Source of the DNA: Pyrrhosoma nymphula
Taxonomy: Eukaryota; Arthropoda; Insecta; Odonata; Coenagrionidae
Direction of reading: 5' to 3'
DNA: 64,000 bases
Assembly (NCBI GenBank): GCA_963573305.1
Contig: OY754328.1
Span: 42,895,822 to 42,959,821, forward strand
In this document: piece after piece, positions 46,985 through 59,253 of the stretch
Numbering within the stretch: the first letter of the stretch is position 1
Layout: each line of letters starts with the position of its first letter
Notes under the pieces: model-generated
The model's input: only the letters and a program-made list of their open reading frames with translations
Told to the model about the DNA's origin: nothing
The model's database searches: none
Made by a program: the position numbers and the translations under genes

Positions 46985-47695
46985 CTACATCTACATACTA
47001 CCCCGCAAGCCGCCTCAATAGGCGTGTGGCGGGGGGTGTTAGGACACCAGCCGTTTACATATAAAATCGAAACGCTCTAATGAAATTACGCCTAGCATTT
47101 ATTAAAGTCCCTTATTGTTTGGGGGGAAAACGAATTCCCTTACCTATCCGTTCGGCAAAATATCGCTCTTAATTTATCGTTTCTGTCGGACCTGGAAATA
47201 TAGTGGGGTTCTAATATGATGTTCTCCAAATATCTATTCTCAATTGCTCAAGCAATCTAAGCCTAGCGTGCAGCCTTCGAGTCTCTAGCGGCTCCCAGCC
47301 TAATTCGTTTAACATCTGTGTAACGCTGTCTGTACGCCCGTAGCAGTTTTTGGCGAATCGCACAACTTTCCTTTGTATTTTATTAAGTTCCCGGATTAAG
47401 GCTTTCTGCACCGGATCCCATATGCTCGCTAAATATTCAAGGTGTGGCCGGACGAGTGCGAAATAGCACCTCTCTTTTACTTTTTCATCCGAAAATCTTC
47501 CCACAATACGCTTGACGAATCCTAGCTTCTTCAGAGCTCTGCCACAAATATTTCTTATATGTGTTCCCCACGATAGGTTCGATGTTATCGTAACTCCTAG
47601 ATACTTCACTTCATCTGTCGCCTTTATGTTAACACCATCCACAGGGGGATAGGGGGGAGGGGTGTTTAGTTTCAGAGATGGATATGTGGCCAATG
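46985..47695 (-). mobile_element. 5'-truncated LINE with intact 3' end
   Basis: This is the best preserved LINE 3' half in the window: an open 160-codon frame followed by a ~220-base 3' UTR. The 3' end is marked by a CCGCCACACGCCTATTGAGG segment (about 47012-47031), a GGGGTAGTATGTAGATGTAG tail, and a terminal TAGATGTAGAG. The 5' end breaks near 47695. The same 3' end occurs in a second copy at 25905-25975. Confidence 0.85.
47211..47693 (-). pseudogene. LINE ORF2 C-terminal fragment (post-RT region)
   Basis: The 160 residues begin near the end of the RT domain: EVKYLGVTITSNLSWGTHI at about 29-47, KKLGFVKRIV at about 55-64, FALVRPHLEYLASIWDP at about 78-94, IQRKVVRFAKNCYGRTDSVT at about 105-124, LNELGWEPLETRRLHARL at about 127-144. 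This is the conserved layout after the YADD box in jockey/L2/CR1-like LINEs. The catalytic box itself is lost with the truncated 5' part. The frame is still open, suggesting a younger insertion than the others here. The start methionine is arbitrary. Confidence 0.85.
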
Positions 47696-47699
47696 TTCT

Positions 47700-50600
47700 G
47701 GGTCACCAAGGGGGGAGCTGCTGAGTGGAGAGGCCGTGTTCACGACCGCATTCGGAGAGTCATTGGCCGCGCCATTTAAAAGCGATGGCGGAGTGAGTGG
47801 CTGGTGGGAAAACGATTCCCTCGTTAATCCCTTCCCGACCCTCGGCCAGCCCGGTCTCCTCTTCCTTCTCATCCGCCGCGTACGCCATTTTTATATCCCA
47901 AAGATACATACGTACTATGTTCGCCTAACAACCTTTGCGGCGACGACAATCGTTGTCATGGGGTTATGAATCGGGCATTATTGCTGCGGGTTCCCGCCCT
48001 TAGCGATCCGTTCGGTTTTGCGCGCGCAGCCACAGGGGGTCGAGTGGTGATTTCGCCATCACCGAGACATCTCCATCCCGCGATGCTACGTGTACGAACG
48101 TGTAATTTCTGCCGTCCATGTATCGGGCGGAGAGGGGGATTATGCATTGCTCTTTTGGACCAACCCTCCTCACTCATCCACCCATGAGAAACATCCGTGC
48201 GTTGAATAGCGCGGATATCGCCGCTGTTGCCGGGTCCGAATGTACTCACGTGACAAACATGGGGAGTTGAAATGTTGGCGGGGATGATTGAAATTTGGTG
48301 TGGGATATTTTTTTTTCAATCCCTACCTTTCGGGGAATTGAACCTCGTATCATGGTATTGCCCCCCCTTTTCATTTTTTATCGCCCTTGTCATTTTTGTC
48401 ACACCGCGCGGATTATTGGATGATGTTCCGGATGTGAATTTTACTCCCGGAGGCAGCAATGAGAGTAGTGCGAGTATTAATTTACAGATGGTGCACGCGT
48501 TTTATTTTGAGTGAATCCGTTTTTTTAAGAGTTTTCCACTAATCAACTAATTGGCGATTTAATGTTTTTTGTGAGTGTGATTACTATGATGTCGAGCTTT
48601 CAAACATCAATTGGTGTCAACACGGATTTGTTTTCCTGCAAAGAGATTTTGTGAAACAACATGAAAAGGGTCTTCTAATTAAAATGGCTTTTCTTCCTGC
48701 TCAGTGATTTTTTTAATACACTTTTCCGGTTCATATTTTTTAGCGAGTAAACACATTTGGGATCGAAAACTAAGCTTTGACGAGTGCCATCAATGAATGA
48801 CCTTATAGCTTCCTTGGGTTTCTGCGAATCCACTCTCGCAACTCCCGTGAGTTGGCCAGGGTTGGATATTTGGAGTGTGTGGGTGTGACCCGCTACTTCA
48901 TGGGAGCGAATTCCCGCCTGCTAGGGATCACAAAACACCGGTATCATTTTTATGAAAGGATGTTTTGGTCCGTGAGATTTATTTTTCCTTCGTATACATC
49001 AAATCGTTGTTTGTTTTCCATCAACGATATTTTTCTGCGACTCGATATCCATCAACTGACGACGAATTCCCGCGTTTACCAATCGCTCGCTTGTGATCCT
49101 TGCAGGAAAACTCTAGAATGTAAAAATATGCAACTTATGACGGATAGTTTTGTGATAGTACTACCCCAACTTGATCCAAGACTTTATAATTTGATACAAT
49201 AAATTAATAAATGAGTTTTTGTGTATCGACAAGGCCACTTGGAATAGCTTGCTGGAAGTATTTAAAAGTTCTGTGTAAAATATTTAGTTTTCAGTTAGCC
49301 GATAAAGGCATAGTGAGGATAAAGGATTAACATTAAAATAAATTAGTAGAAAATGAGCAATCCTGTTTTATGACTGAATTTAAGCATACATATCTAAAGC
49401 GTTATTCATTTTGGTGTTACATGAACGGCAAGAGAATAAGTGGTCCCAAACTTAAAATGGATGCTAGAACTTCTTAACTGATGTTATCACATCATGTGTT
49501 ACTACCTTCATATCTTTCGTAAAGGAGCCTAATTGAGTGCCACCTATCGATGCCAAAGAGAGGCTCCCGTGCCTCAATTGGTGATCAAGAGAGCGGTCGA
49601 AATTCTGCCTCTCCGATTTGTGGTTTTAAACGAGAGGAAATTGTTGTCCGGTAAGAGTTTGAGAAGAGGCTTTGCCAGAAACGAATATTTTAGTCCACTC
49701 ATTTTCCGGGGAATTTTCAAAGTTGTCGCATTAACTTCGCAGAAATATAAAGTAGTTTGAGGTGCGGAATGTACAATGCGTGAGTTAATTAGAAGAATCA
49801 CAACCGTCGATAAAGCGGCGTTACTTATCCTAATTAAATTAAATAATTCCACTGTCTCGATTTAAAATAGTTATCGAATGAATATGCATAAAATATTTAG
49901 TCTACTCTGGTAGCTAAAAATATTAACGTCTTAATCTGAAACGGAAAATTAAAACTGCCCAAGTGGTTGACAATTAATCCATGGAGATAATCTCCACTTG
50001 GGATCTTTGTTTCCGCTTCTTTACTTCATTTGGTTCACAAAAATAACCTCCATTGTGGTTTTAGTGGTTGGTTATTTGTCAAAACGTTTAAAAATAAGTA
50101 CGTGATCTTATATTGGTGAAGTTTATTGTCTTTTTCGGTAAATCAATACAGGTTCCATTGCATGGAAGAGAGCCATCTATAAATGTGCTCATGTAACGGT
50201 ACCTACCACTTAAGATGCTATATTTTCGCTAAAAATAATTATATAAAAATAATTTTGCCAATTCGGGAGATGAAATAAAATTTGATAATTCTTTCCCCTA
50301 TTAAGTTTTTCGTATATCTCAAAATAAAAATGTTATTCTAAAAAATAAGTTTTCGATGAAGGAAAACGTTGAAAATTTCAGTTACCATCTTGGAAAATGT
50401 AAGCATTATGCCTAAATTTTGACAGAATCACTTCTCCTACCTCCTCCAGAAGTTATGCACTTCCTTCCTGAAACACGTTATATAGATTAATCGAGCTAGC
50501 CGACTCATCAGTCATTGTTAGTTGCACCGCGGTGTAATTATGCGCGTAGTGTGCTATTACGATGAATATACAGGGCATGGTCTTTGTTATAATCATCCAG

Positions 50601-51219
50601 ACATCCCTGCATCGATTTTTTCTTCGCGCGGGCACATTACATTCGTAAATGCTCCCACGTGTCGTGCAGCCAACGCAAAGGCTCACACTTCTGAATGAAG
50701 GGACGACTCAATGCACTTGTCATATCAACGGGTACCGACGAGCGTGCTGCGTGATAGGCTGCCAATTTTGATTGCGTGGGGGAAACACGGGTTTCTCCAG
50801 TACGAGGTTGGTTTCCGGATGATTACGGGGCCATCAAGCTCCACGGATTGAATTATCGAGTTGAGTTCTCAGCTATGAATGTGGTGATGAACATAACAAC
50901 TGCACAATGACATGTGAGGAGGATGTTAATCATAGTTGTGGGCATCCTTTTGTAGACCTTGTTTTCGGTCGGAGCGCGGAAATCCTCGAGAGGTCACCAT
51001 TACCTGTTCATCATTTTATGTATTTCACATGTATGTGTGTGTTTATATATCATATTTACCCCTCCCTACCTCCCTCTTCATGGGATCAAAGTGTCGTGTT
51101 TAAATTGGTTTTCATGAGGCAGTTCATTGACCTCATTTCTTCACAATACGCTAACGTGACAAATGAGGAAATAAATGACCATCACCATGCTCTAAGAAGA
51201 ACTTTATCGAGGTGTATGG
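47700..51219. other. Non-coding DNA, one GC-rich patch
   Basis: GC-rich at 47700-48260. A 45-base hairpin with a 9-bp perfect stem (CCCAAGTGG 49958-49966, CCACTTGGG 49994-50002) is the only structure noted. Otherwise AT-rich with random ORFs. Confidence 0.45.
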
Positions 51220-51363
51220 GAACTGAAACGATGCAATTTTCCACAGATAAAATTTTTAATCGACCCGGGTTTCGATGCACTGCATCATCATCAGGCGATG
51301 CAGTGCATCGAAACCCGGGTCGATTAAAAATTTTATTTGGGATAAATTTCATCGTTTCAGTTC
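51220..51363. mobile_element. 144-bp foldback with hammerhead-like core (locus C)
   Basis: Arms 51220-51286 and 51297-51363 are inverted copies; the inner 40 bases of each (51247-51286, 51297-51336) match perfectly around a 10-base spacer. On the minus strand the centre reads CCTGATGATGATGCAGTGC followed by ATCGAAACCCGGGTCGATT: hammerhead core CUGAUGA, stem II GAUGC-AGU-GCAUC, GAAA, palindromic stem III ACCC-GGGU, then C at the cleavage position. A minimal stem III like this would need two RNA copies to pair. On the plus strand the CUGAUGA part is missing. Stem I cannot form from the immediate flanks beyond one base pair. Confidence 0.6.
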
Positions 51364-54300
51364 TTATAATGTTCACATTCCACAACATCCCGCCTGATTC
51401 CTCCCTTTTTGTGAGGTGCATGAGTATTGAATTTATAAGAATATTTTGAATCGCGAGGAGAAAAGCATAGTGACAAAGAATAACGTCACATGACAGTCGT
51501 TAATACAAAAAATACTGCTGTGGAAAAATGAAAGCCTCTACCATTTGGAAGGAGGGCAGTGGGGAAGAACTGATTTTACATCCTCCTTTTATCTCGTCTC
51601 CCTCCTTTAATGCTTGTTTAGCGAATCGTGACGGCGAAAATATCGCAAAAATAAAAGCGTTGATGGAATGACGATGGCGGAGAGAAGAACGTGACATGAC
51701 GCAATGAGGAAGCAGATATTAATAATTATTGACTTTTGGGGGCATTCAATTATACAATTTAGCTGAAATTAAGATGGGTATATTAAAGTAGTTGGTACTT
51801 ACAGCAGCAATTATTGACAGAAAACTCAATTGGCTGCATGGACCTCATTGCCACCAAATTGGTCACATTGAAGAGTTGAAGACCTGGGGTCCAAACTCTA
51901 GCAGTAGCAAGGATCTCTCTCCATTATTTTGTACTGGTATACTAGCTATGGCAATCATTTTTCATGTCGAGTACTTACAAATACCAGCAGCATAATACAT
52001 GGATGATCCAAACAGAATGGTGAAATTCCTTCAATGATGTCCCTTCTTTTCTTTCCTCCATCATTTGGGAGCGAATTTTCCAAGAATCATTAAATCTCCC
52101 CTTGTAAATCCTTTGATCTATCGTTTAAATTTAAAAAAAGTGCACGCATGAAATGTATTCAGGTGAAATACGAAGTAGTCTCTCAACAATAACTAAGATT
52201 AAATATACGAATTCAACTATTTTCATTCGAGAAAACGAATGGTCTTGGCACGGTGCTTAGGAAATGAGGCCAAAAAATACCACTAGTGGAAAGTCATTTA
52301 AATTAATAACACGGTTACTAATTTAAATTAGTTTGTAAAGGATGAAACGCATGAACACTGAAAAACATATTACAGTTGACAGTCTTTGATTTGTGATTTC
52401 ACTATGCCCTCTACAGTAACGCCTAAGACCAGGGACGGTAAAGGTGTCGAAGAACTTGGTTGCGGAAGGAGTCGTCAATAGCTCGAGTGTCGGAATAACT
52501 GCAAGAGGTGACTTTTTGGGGAGACATTGGGGAGACGGGGAGGGAAACGAATAAAAAAATACACGAACATGCGTCGGTGACAAAAAAGTAACATGCGTAT
52601 ACGTAAACTTGGTGTCATTTTTTTCCGATCACGTTTCTCCGCCTACGGGGATGTTTTGCATCAGCCTCCGACCTACGAGGTGGACGTCCGAAGCATGCAT
52701 GGGTACATAAAAAGAAAAAAGAAACCATCGCGTGAAGAAGGGAGAAGTTGCGGGAGTGAAAAGGCGAGAGAGGGAGTGCGCAGGTTTCGGGCGTTGGGAC
52801 GTGCGCATAAAAAAAAGAACGACGGTTTTTAATCACGACGGTAAAACTTTCCTCCAAGACGGAAAACGAAGAAGGGCCAAAGGCCGTGGTGTGATCTCAG
52901 GCGCCGTCGTTCACTTTTCTCGCTCATCTTTTATCTTTTCCCTTTTTGCATTTATTCCCGCTTCGCCTAGCCTCTCCCGGGCTCCCTAGCTCTCCCGGGT
53001 CGGAAGAGAGAGAGGGCGAGAGGGAAAAGGGGAAAAAGATGGGAAGATCCGGGAGTGGAATTTGGCGCTCCCCAAAAAGGATCCCATAACTAGTATTCTT
53101 GGGTTATTAGTTTGCCAAACTTAGGAGGGAGCAATTTTTGTTTCCTAGGTAGAAAAAAAAGTTGTTTTACTCCGTTCGAAGGGGGTGTAAAAAAAGGCGA
53201 ACTTTTCTCAATAACCCTGTCAATAGATGAATTTAAATAATTTTGATGATATGAGAGACTTCGTGTAACCAAAAGAGACATTTATTTTTTTTTATTTATA
53301 TTGTTTATATTTCATGGGAACATCATGTATTTGCAAATTTTCACTACAAAATTGCTTCGCTCCATTTTAAAATATATGTATACTGATTACACTGCAAAGA
53401 ATTTTACATCAGAAACTTATTCGCAACGTAATCAGTGATGAGGTTCATTCATAAAACCTCATAATAGTTGTCTGGTTTCAATTAATAGTCATTTTAGTTT
53501 GTAGCCCGTTTTATTCTTCCTCTATTTCATTATGGCGATGATAATATTTAACAAATACTTACAAATTATTTTTACATTTATGGGTCAAATAATTAGGATA
53601 ATATGTCACAGCAGTTAGCACGAAAACCTTTGAAAATCTCCGTTTACTGTAAGTGCCTGTGAAAAATTATACACTTGACAGTGTAAGGGGCATTAATTTT
53701 AAAAACAAAATAGATGTGTTTTGTTAGATTGATATTTTACCAAAAACTTTTAATTGGTTCTCATCGGCTTCATCAATTTGGAAAGTGTATTATTCTCGAT
53801 TTGTTATCACATTTGATTGATAGACTGTTGACGTTCACATTGCCCGCCAATCATAATAATAGCCTTCAAAGTTCAAATGCATACTCTATTTGCAATGCTT
53901 CGTTTTCGGAACGAGGTTCCGGTGCATTTGTTTTCCTCTCGGCTGTTCCCCAGGGGTTGGCCCGGACAACCTCCTCGGGCGCCGCCTTTTTGGAGACTCC
54001 AAATAATGTTCTACCCGGCAAAAGCATTGGTATTAAGAACACACATTCACCACAGCAAGCAGTCTTATCAATGATTATGATTAGCTGCAACACTCCACTT
54101 CACTCGTCTCTCAACTAATCACTTAATCCCTTCATCAATTATTCATTTTAATGGTTTTAATAATTCTTAGAATGCATTCCATCCCCGGTGATCCTCCTAA
54201 ACTCTTTCCGGTTTTAACTTCAGGAGGCTGTTGTGTCGTCTTCCTTTTTTATAGAAATTAAATTTGGAGTGGCATCATAAAATGTTTTCACGTTCATTTT

Positions 54301-54571
54301 TATTAAATTATTTTTACAAATGTTGATGCTTTTAAAAAATAATGTCCGGCCAAAACTCTGTGTTCGTCGACAGGTTCAATTTATATGTTATGCATAAATA
54401 CGTTTGCTTCACTTCATAAGTTATCAACAGTCTTCGATATTAAAGAATATTCTGTGTTTATTAATGATTTTAGCACGATTGATAGTGAATTGATAAGAAT
54501 GTGGTTTGGGAAGGCCGGGGGTTCGGGTGGAGTGCAGGCGGGGGACAAGGGCGTTATGAGAGGAGGGCAGG
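51364..54571. other. Non-coding DNA, nothing recognised
   Basis: Mostly AT-rich. Positions 52600-53080 are richer in G and A with CpG. No RNA gene, transposon end or tandem repeat is seen. Confidence 0.5.
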
Positions 54572-54579
54572 GGCGACTC
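54572..54579 (+). repeat. CATG-MITE target-site duplication, left
   Basis: GGCGACTC, repeated exactly at 55001-55008. Confidence 0.8.
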
Positions 54580-55000
54580 CATGAATATACATATGGATCC
54601 AAATCTTCGGCTCCACTGTACGGGCAGGAGTATTGCCTAGCTTACCGCAAAAGATAGGTCGCGCTGCAGTCGGCATGGTTCCACTTCTGTGTGTCAAAAA
54701 TATCCGGTTAAATTGGGAGGCCAATTCCGGTACCTTTATTTCCAGAATCTCCATTTGAATTACGTCCTTTCCTTCGGCATGGTTCGCTTGTGTGTTTCAG
54801 AAATGACCGGTGTTAATAGGGAGGCCAGTTCCGGTACCTTTGTTAACAGTGTCTCAATTTGAATCACGGCCTTTCCGAATTAGAACCACCTTCTCTCGAG
54901 TGGTAGCGCTAAAATCTGTTTGGTCCTGATTTTACGGTGCATGCGGAATGTTTGGCAACACCCACTGGGGGAAGGTTTAGGATCCATATGTATATTCATG
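54580..55000. mobile_element. 421-bp MITE with CATG-starting inverted repeats
   Basis: The ends are perfect 21-bp inverted repeats beginning CATGAATATACATATGG (54580-54600 and 54980-55000). Directly outside both is the exact 8-bp repeat GGCGACTC. The 8-bp duplication suggests hAT-type mobilisation, but hAT ends normally start CA-G. The body holds a two-unit tandem repeat (54670-54878). No coding capacity. Confidence 0.8.
54670..54878 (+). repeat. Two-copy 104-bp tandem repeat
   Basis: Units start at 54670 and 54774 with TCGGCATGGTTC and share GGGAGGCCARTTCCGGTACC, TTTGAATYACG and CCTTTCC. Lies wholly inside the MITE at 54580-55000. Confidence 0.8.
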
Positions 55001-55008
55001 GGCGACTC
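55001..55008 (+). repeat. CATG-MITE target-site duplication, right
   Basis: GGCGACTC, exact copy of 54572-54579. Confidence 0.8.
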
Positions 55009-57055
55009 TTTGCCCGGGGCGAAAACATTTCCTCCAGACGACGCTCCTTTTGTTTCCTCCTCCATGCGCCCTTGTTGACCCGCAACTTCGACCCCTCCCC
55101 GTCCCCCCCCCACACCCAATCTGACGTGTACGCGGGGGTGGTGGTGTTTCCTTCACGCCCTGTCGCTCAACGTCTCCACCGCCGCCTCCTTCTTCTTCTT
55201 CGAGAGGCTGGAGAAGAACGCCGCTGCAAGAGATCCGAGGGGGGATCATGCTCTCTCTCCTTTCGACGGAAAATGGACCGGAGCAAGTTGTGTTTCCTCG
55301 CAGCGGCGGCGTTTGACAGTTTGAGCGCCTCTCTCGGCCGAGCGAGCAACGAAGCGCGGGAGCGTGAGTGTTTTGTTGGGGATCGCCGCGCCTTAATCCG
55401 AGCGAGTTTTCCCCACTCGGCGAAGCAGTTTCTGAGATGCCGCTGCATCTTCATTCTTTCTTACCCCGGATTTGCACGGACGGGATGAATGTGTCACTCA
55501 CCCGGAAGACCGGTTGTTTTTTTTATTCGGGCAAGTACTCTCTTTATTCGTGTGCACGTACGAATGCACATTTGACGCGATAAACGAACGTCGTCGAATG
55601 AGATGGACTGGTTTGCATTTTTATCCCGAAAAATTGTCATCTCCATTTTAGTTGTTTTACGGTGGAAAGCAATGCAGCTACTGCAAGCGCATTTGTTTAT
55701 TAAAAATATTACTTGTTTTATTGTCTGATACATGCTCTCGATCGCTATATTTCCTTTTTTTCCCGTGGTGAGATCTATATCCTCTTCCCAATTATCCTCC
55801 TTCCTCCTTGCCAAAAGAATAGTCGTCGGGCTTGTACGTTAATCCATTAGTTAGTTGCATATTTCATGTAAAACTGCAAACTCCCTAGTTCTTCAACAGT
55901 TAATAAGAGTCATATTGGTTGAGGACTAAAATTAGATCAGAGAGGGGCAATATTGGGAAATATGTAGGATTTTATAGAAGAATTGCAAGAGCGATAAATT
56001 TTTCAATATTTTTATTCATGCTAATATTGTGTGGTAGTTATAGTGTCTAACAGGTAGATATAATCTAAAGAAGGAAGATATATTCAGAATTTATTTTTCC
56101 TGCTCATCGAGTTATGAATTTGGCATAAATAATCGCTCTTTATTATTTTTAATCTTTGGATAATCAAAAGGCACCGCAGTCCCAAACTACCTACCTACCT
56201 TTTGAGCCTCGATAATTGCTGAAACTTCTGGAGACATCTTACTGGAACAAGTAAGCATGGCGTGTTTCCTCCGAGCAAGATATAACTTCGACATTTTCTA
56301 ATAAACCCTCATTTATTATTGCTGGAATTGTTATAATTTATTGAAATATGTAACATGAATGAGAAATTGGATGTATATATATTTGAAATTCAAATGTACA
56401 AAAATTCAAATGGTGAGCCATAAATGTTGCTGCCAAAAGCTGAGAGATTTTTCTAAAAAATTAAATTTCTTTTAGTCATCTCTCCATAGGAACGAATTTG
56501 GTTACGGAATAAGAGTTGAGATTTAAGTATTTTGCGGTTCAATACCTAATTTTTCATACGTTTTTGTAATAGTAGAACGAGTGGGAGTTTTGATGGTTTC
56601 AAATGACGATCATCGTGCTACGGTACTTATTGTTATTCTCACGTTCTAACACCAAACCAATTCATGTTTTAGTCCACGGGGAGTGATACTGTTGATGCAA
56701 AATACCTTCCAAGGGATTTGTCGCAGATTCCTTGTTTTGGTTGCATTGCCTTTAATCATAGAATCATCTAAGAGAAACTTCGATTAGAGTTTTCGAACTT
56801 GTCCTTGGAGGAAAATTCATGCACAACATAAATTATTCATAGCATTTTTGTGCCCCCTGACCAAACATTTGTAAAATATTGTTGCCTTTCGTGAACTGTA
56901 CATTGCGATCTCAAAGTAATTTGCGTAGCAGATAGACCTGGTAATGTTATTTAGTTTTTGAAGTGTAAACTTCTATAGACGCACCACGCACAAAAAATTC
57001 TGCAGGGCGGTAAATCGGATTCTTGGCGTCACACTGAACTCTCTCCATGCACACA
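55009..57055. other. GC/CpG-rich patch then AT-rich DNA
   Basis: Positions 55020-55480 are the most CpG-rich stretch of this part. The 183-codon ORF at 54937-55488 starts inside the MITE and overlaps two minus-strand ORFs, so it is not credible as a gene. From 55600 on the DNA is AT-rich with nothing recognised. Confidence 0.45.
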
Positions 57056-57221
57056 GAGTGAGATGGCGTAGTGGTTAAGAGTCGTCGTCACACGTACCGA
57101 TGGTCTCAGGATCGATTCCTAGTGGTGGAGTTTCTATTTAATGTATTATATTTATCAGAATATTGCCACAGAAGTTTACACTTCTCCCGTGTGGTCTTAA
57201 GCACACGAATTCTTTTTTTTT
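57056..57221 (+). mobile_element. tRNA-derived SINE candidate
   Basis: Box A TGGCGTAGTGG at 57064-57074 fits the tRNA consensus fully, and box B GGATCGATTCC at 57109-57119 differs from GGTTCGANTCC at one base. The spacing of 34 bases is normal. The AGTGGTTAAG after box A resembles tRNA-Ser/Leu. Acceptor stems do not close, so it is not a tRNA gene. The body continues about 100 bases to a T-run near 57212-57221 that could stop RNA polymerase III. No duplication found. Confidence 0.6.
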
Positions 57222-59071
57222 GTACAGAGTTCTCACCGGAATGTATGAGTTCTGGCTCTTTGCACTGCCAGACTTTTGCATGTCGTCTGTGGTAATTTTG
57301 TTGCCCTTGCAAATGCAGAGAAACTTCTTCTTCTATACCAACCCATATCATTCACAAATGTGATAAAAATTTGCTCTCCTGGGATGTGGGTGGTGTTGCG
57401 GTGGTCACTTTGGGATCGTGATAGCCGCGCCTTGCTTGCTCTTCCGTGAGCCACCAGTGCATGGGCAAGCGGAGATGAGGGCGCTGAGATGCACGCCGTT
57501 GTCGTCGGCGCTGCCCGTGGCAGAGAGCCACGTCGCACTTGGGTTTGGGAAAATAGTTCCGCTCGAAAAGGAATGCAAAGAGAATGAAGGCAGGCCTACG
57601 CCAGCTGTTATCTCGCCCGGGGTCTTGTCCTATCTACGTGGCTCGATTCGAAGGCCGCTGCCCACTGGCCACAGGCATCTCGTCGCGTGGGTGTGAATTT
57701 TTTTTGTGTGCCATTCGACTGCGGGATGTTCCCACCCTTATCATCGAAAAAAAGAAACCTTTATTGCGAAAAGTTTTATCGGAAGCCGTTATAGGCGAGG
57801 AATCGCGTATAAGAAAGTTAGAGCCAAGTATGGATATGGATTTCCGGATAAAAGTCGGCAACATGGACAGTATTGGAAGTTTTTATCAGTCCTACAAAAG
57901 CTATGAAAATAGTCCAAAAAGTGACAACAGAAAATTTTGGTACCTACTATGTATGGTCTAAAAGGATGTTCGTGAAAAAAATAACCATCCGCAAAATAAT
58001 CACCAACGCGTAATTCCCATTCATTGCAATTGTACCACGGGCTGGGGTTGTCACTTGTTTTGATACAATATACCGATGCAATATACGAAAGAGATGAAAT
58101 CAGTTTGCATCCCCCTACCGGATCTTCCAATAACCTCTCAATATAGCGTCGAAACCTGCCTAAATATTACCAAAATTGATGTGTTGCCAACGTTTATTTC
58201 TCCAAAAACACAAGACGCCCCCGTGACATTTTTACATTTCCTAAATGCGCATGCCTTCTTCTCTCATCCGATGCTAGTTTCATTGCTTCACGGTGCCTTG
58301 GTTTATCGCAAAACGTATTTGGGCTGGTGGGAGAAAAGAGCTCATTTACCACCTGACCCTTCTCCACCTCTCTGGGCGCTAGGGGCCAGCCCAGCGCGTC
58401 GCGGTGCCAGCCACGCAGATCTTGACCGCTTGAAATATAACTTCAACTTTAAAAACTGTCAGATTTGTCTTGATGTTAGTTCATCCGTTGGATTTGTGGC
58501 CAAGAGGCGTCTTTTTATCGAAGTTCTATGACGTGAATTACTGTTTTTTCTGGTTAGTGGTTGAAATTAGCCGTCGGAGAGCTATAGATTTGGCAACGCT
58601 GCGGCCTCTCAGAGGAGTGGAGGAGGGGGAATGGAGAGTAGGCGAAACTTGGCTTGTGTAGTAATAGGCAACATTATTTCCCCATAAACTATGAGGAACA
58701 ATACGAGGAATGCTTGGCTACCACTAGCCGTAGGTGCTCTATTTCCATGATTCCATTTTATATGTAATTGGAATTATCAGTACTAAACGTAAACTAGGAA
58801 TGAAGGCGGATTCTAGACCATAGTATGTTATAGGAGATGTACAAGATCATTCGAGAGCCCTCCACCCTTCCTCTCCGCACCCTAGGGACCATAGTCGGGG
58901 TTAGAGGGGCATATGATTATTGCTGACTTCCTATTTTATGCACCAGATTGCATGATGCTACTAATGCAAGGACAGGAGAAACAAAGAGTTTCGGTCTTGA
59001 GGAGGCTCAGGTGATATAGGCTCCCGTACCTAATAATGTATTGTCATTTACATTTTACTGCATATTCGATA
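57222..59071. other. Non-coding DNA, one GC-rich patch
   Basis: GC-rich at 57400-57700. ORFs of 90-150 codons occur but overlap each other in several frames and match nothing that I recognise. Confidence 0.45.
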
Positions 59072-59253
59072 TCTACTAAAGATTCATTTGGACTTAAAAT
59101 AAGAATGACGATTAATTTTAACCAATTTATATTAATAAAGAAGAACTATTTTAATGTTTTTCTTGATCCAGGATGTATTTTTCACGATTGTCTGTCGACT
59201 ACACTTTAGAAACAATTAGTTGTTGCCCGTGCGAATCCGGGTACTTCAGCTAG
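59072..59253 (+). mobile_element. Possible mini-Helitron (182 bp)
   Basis: The right end has a short hairpin (CCCG 59226-59229, CGGG 59238-59241, extendable by two pairs) followed eight bases later by CTAG and then T, the classic Helitron 3' arrangement. A left end TCTACTA preceded by A lies at 59072. Insertion between A and T fits. The left end is only a short motif and may be chance. Confidence 0.4.

Noticed and set aside
49650..49760. Weak similarity to 5640-5740 (reading IFKV-x-AL on opposite strands)
   Set aside because: Only about 40 bases align at roughly 65% by eye; not enough to call a repeat without an alignment.
50907..51449. 180-codon plus-strand ORF
   Set aside because: It runs straight through the 144-bp foldback and shows no domain; open by chance.
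54937..55488. 183-codon ORF, longest in the window
   Set aside because: It begins inside the CATG MITE, overlaps two minus-strand ORFs, has low-complexity Arg/Ser/Leu composition and no recognisable domain.
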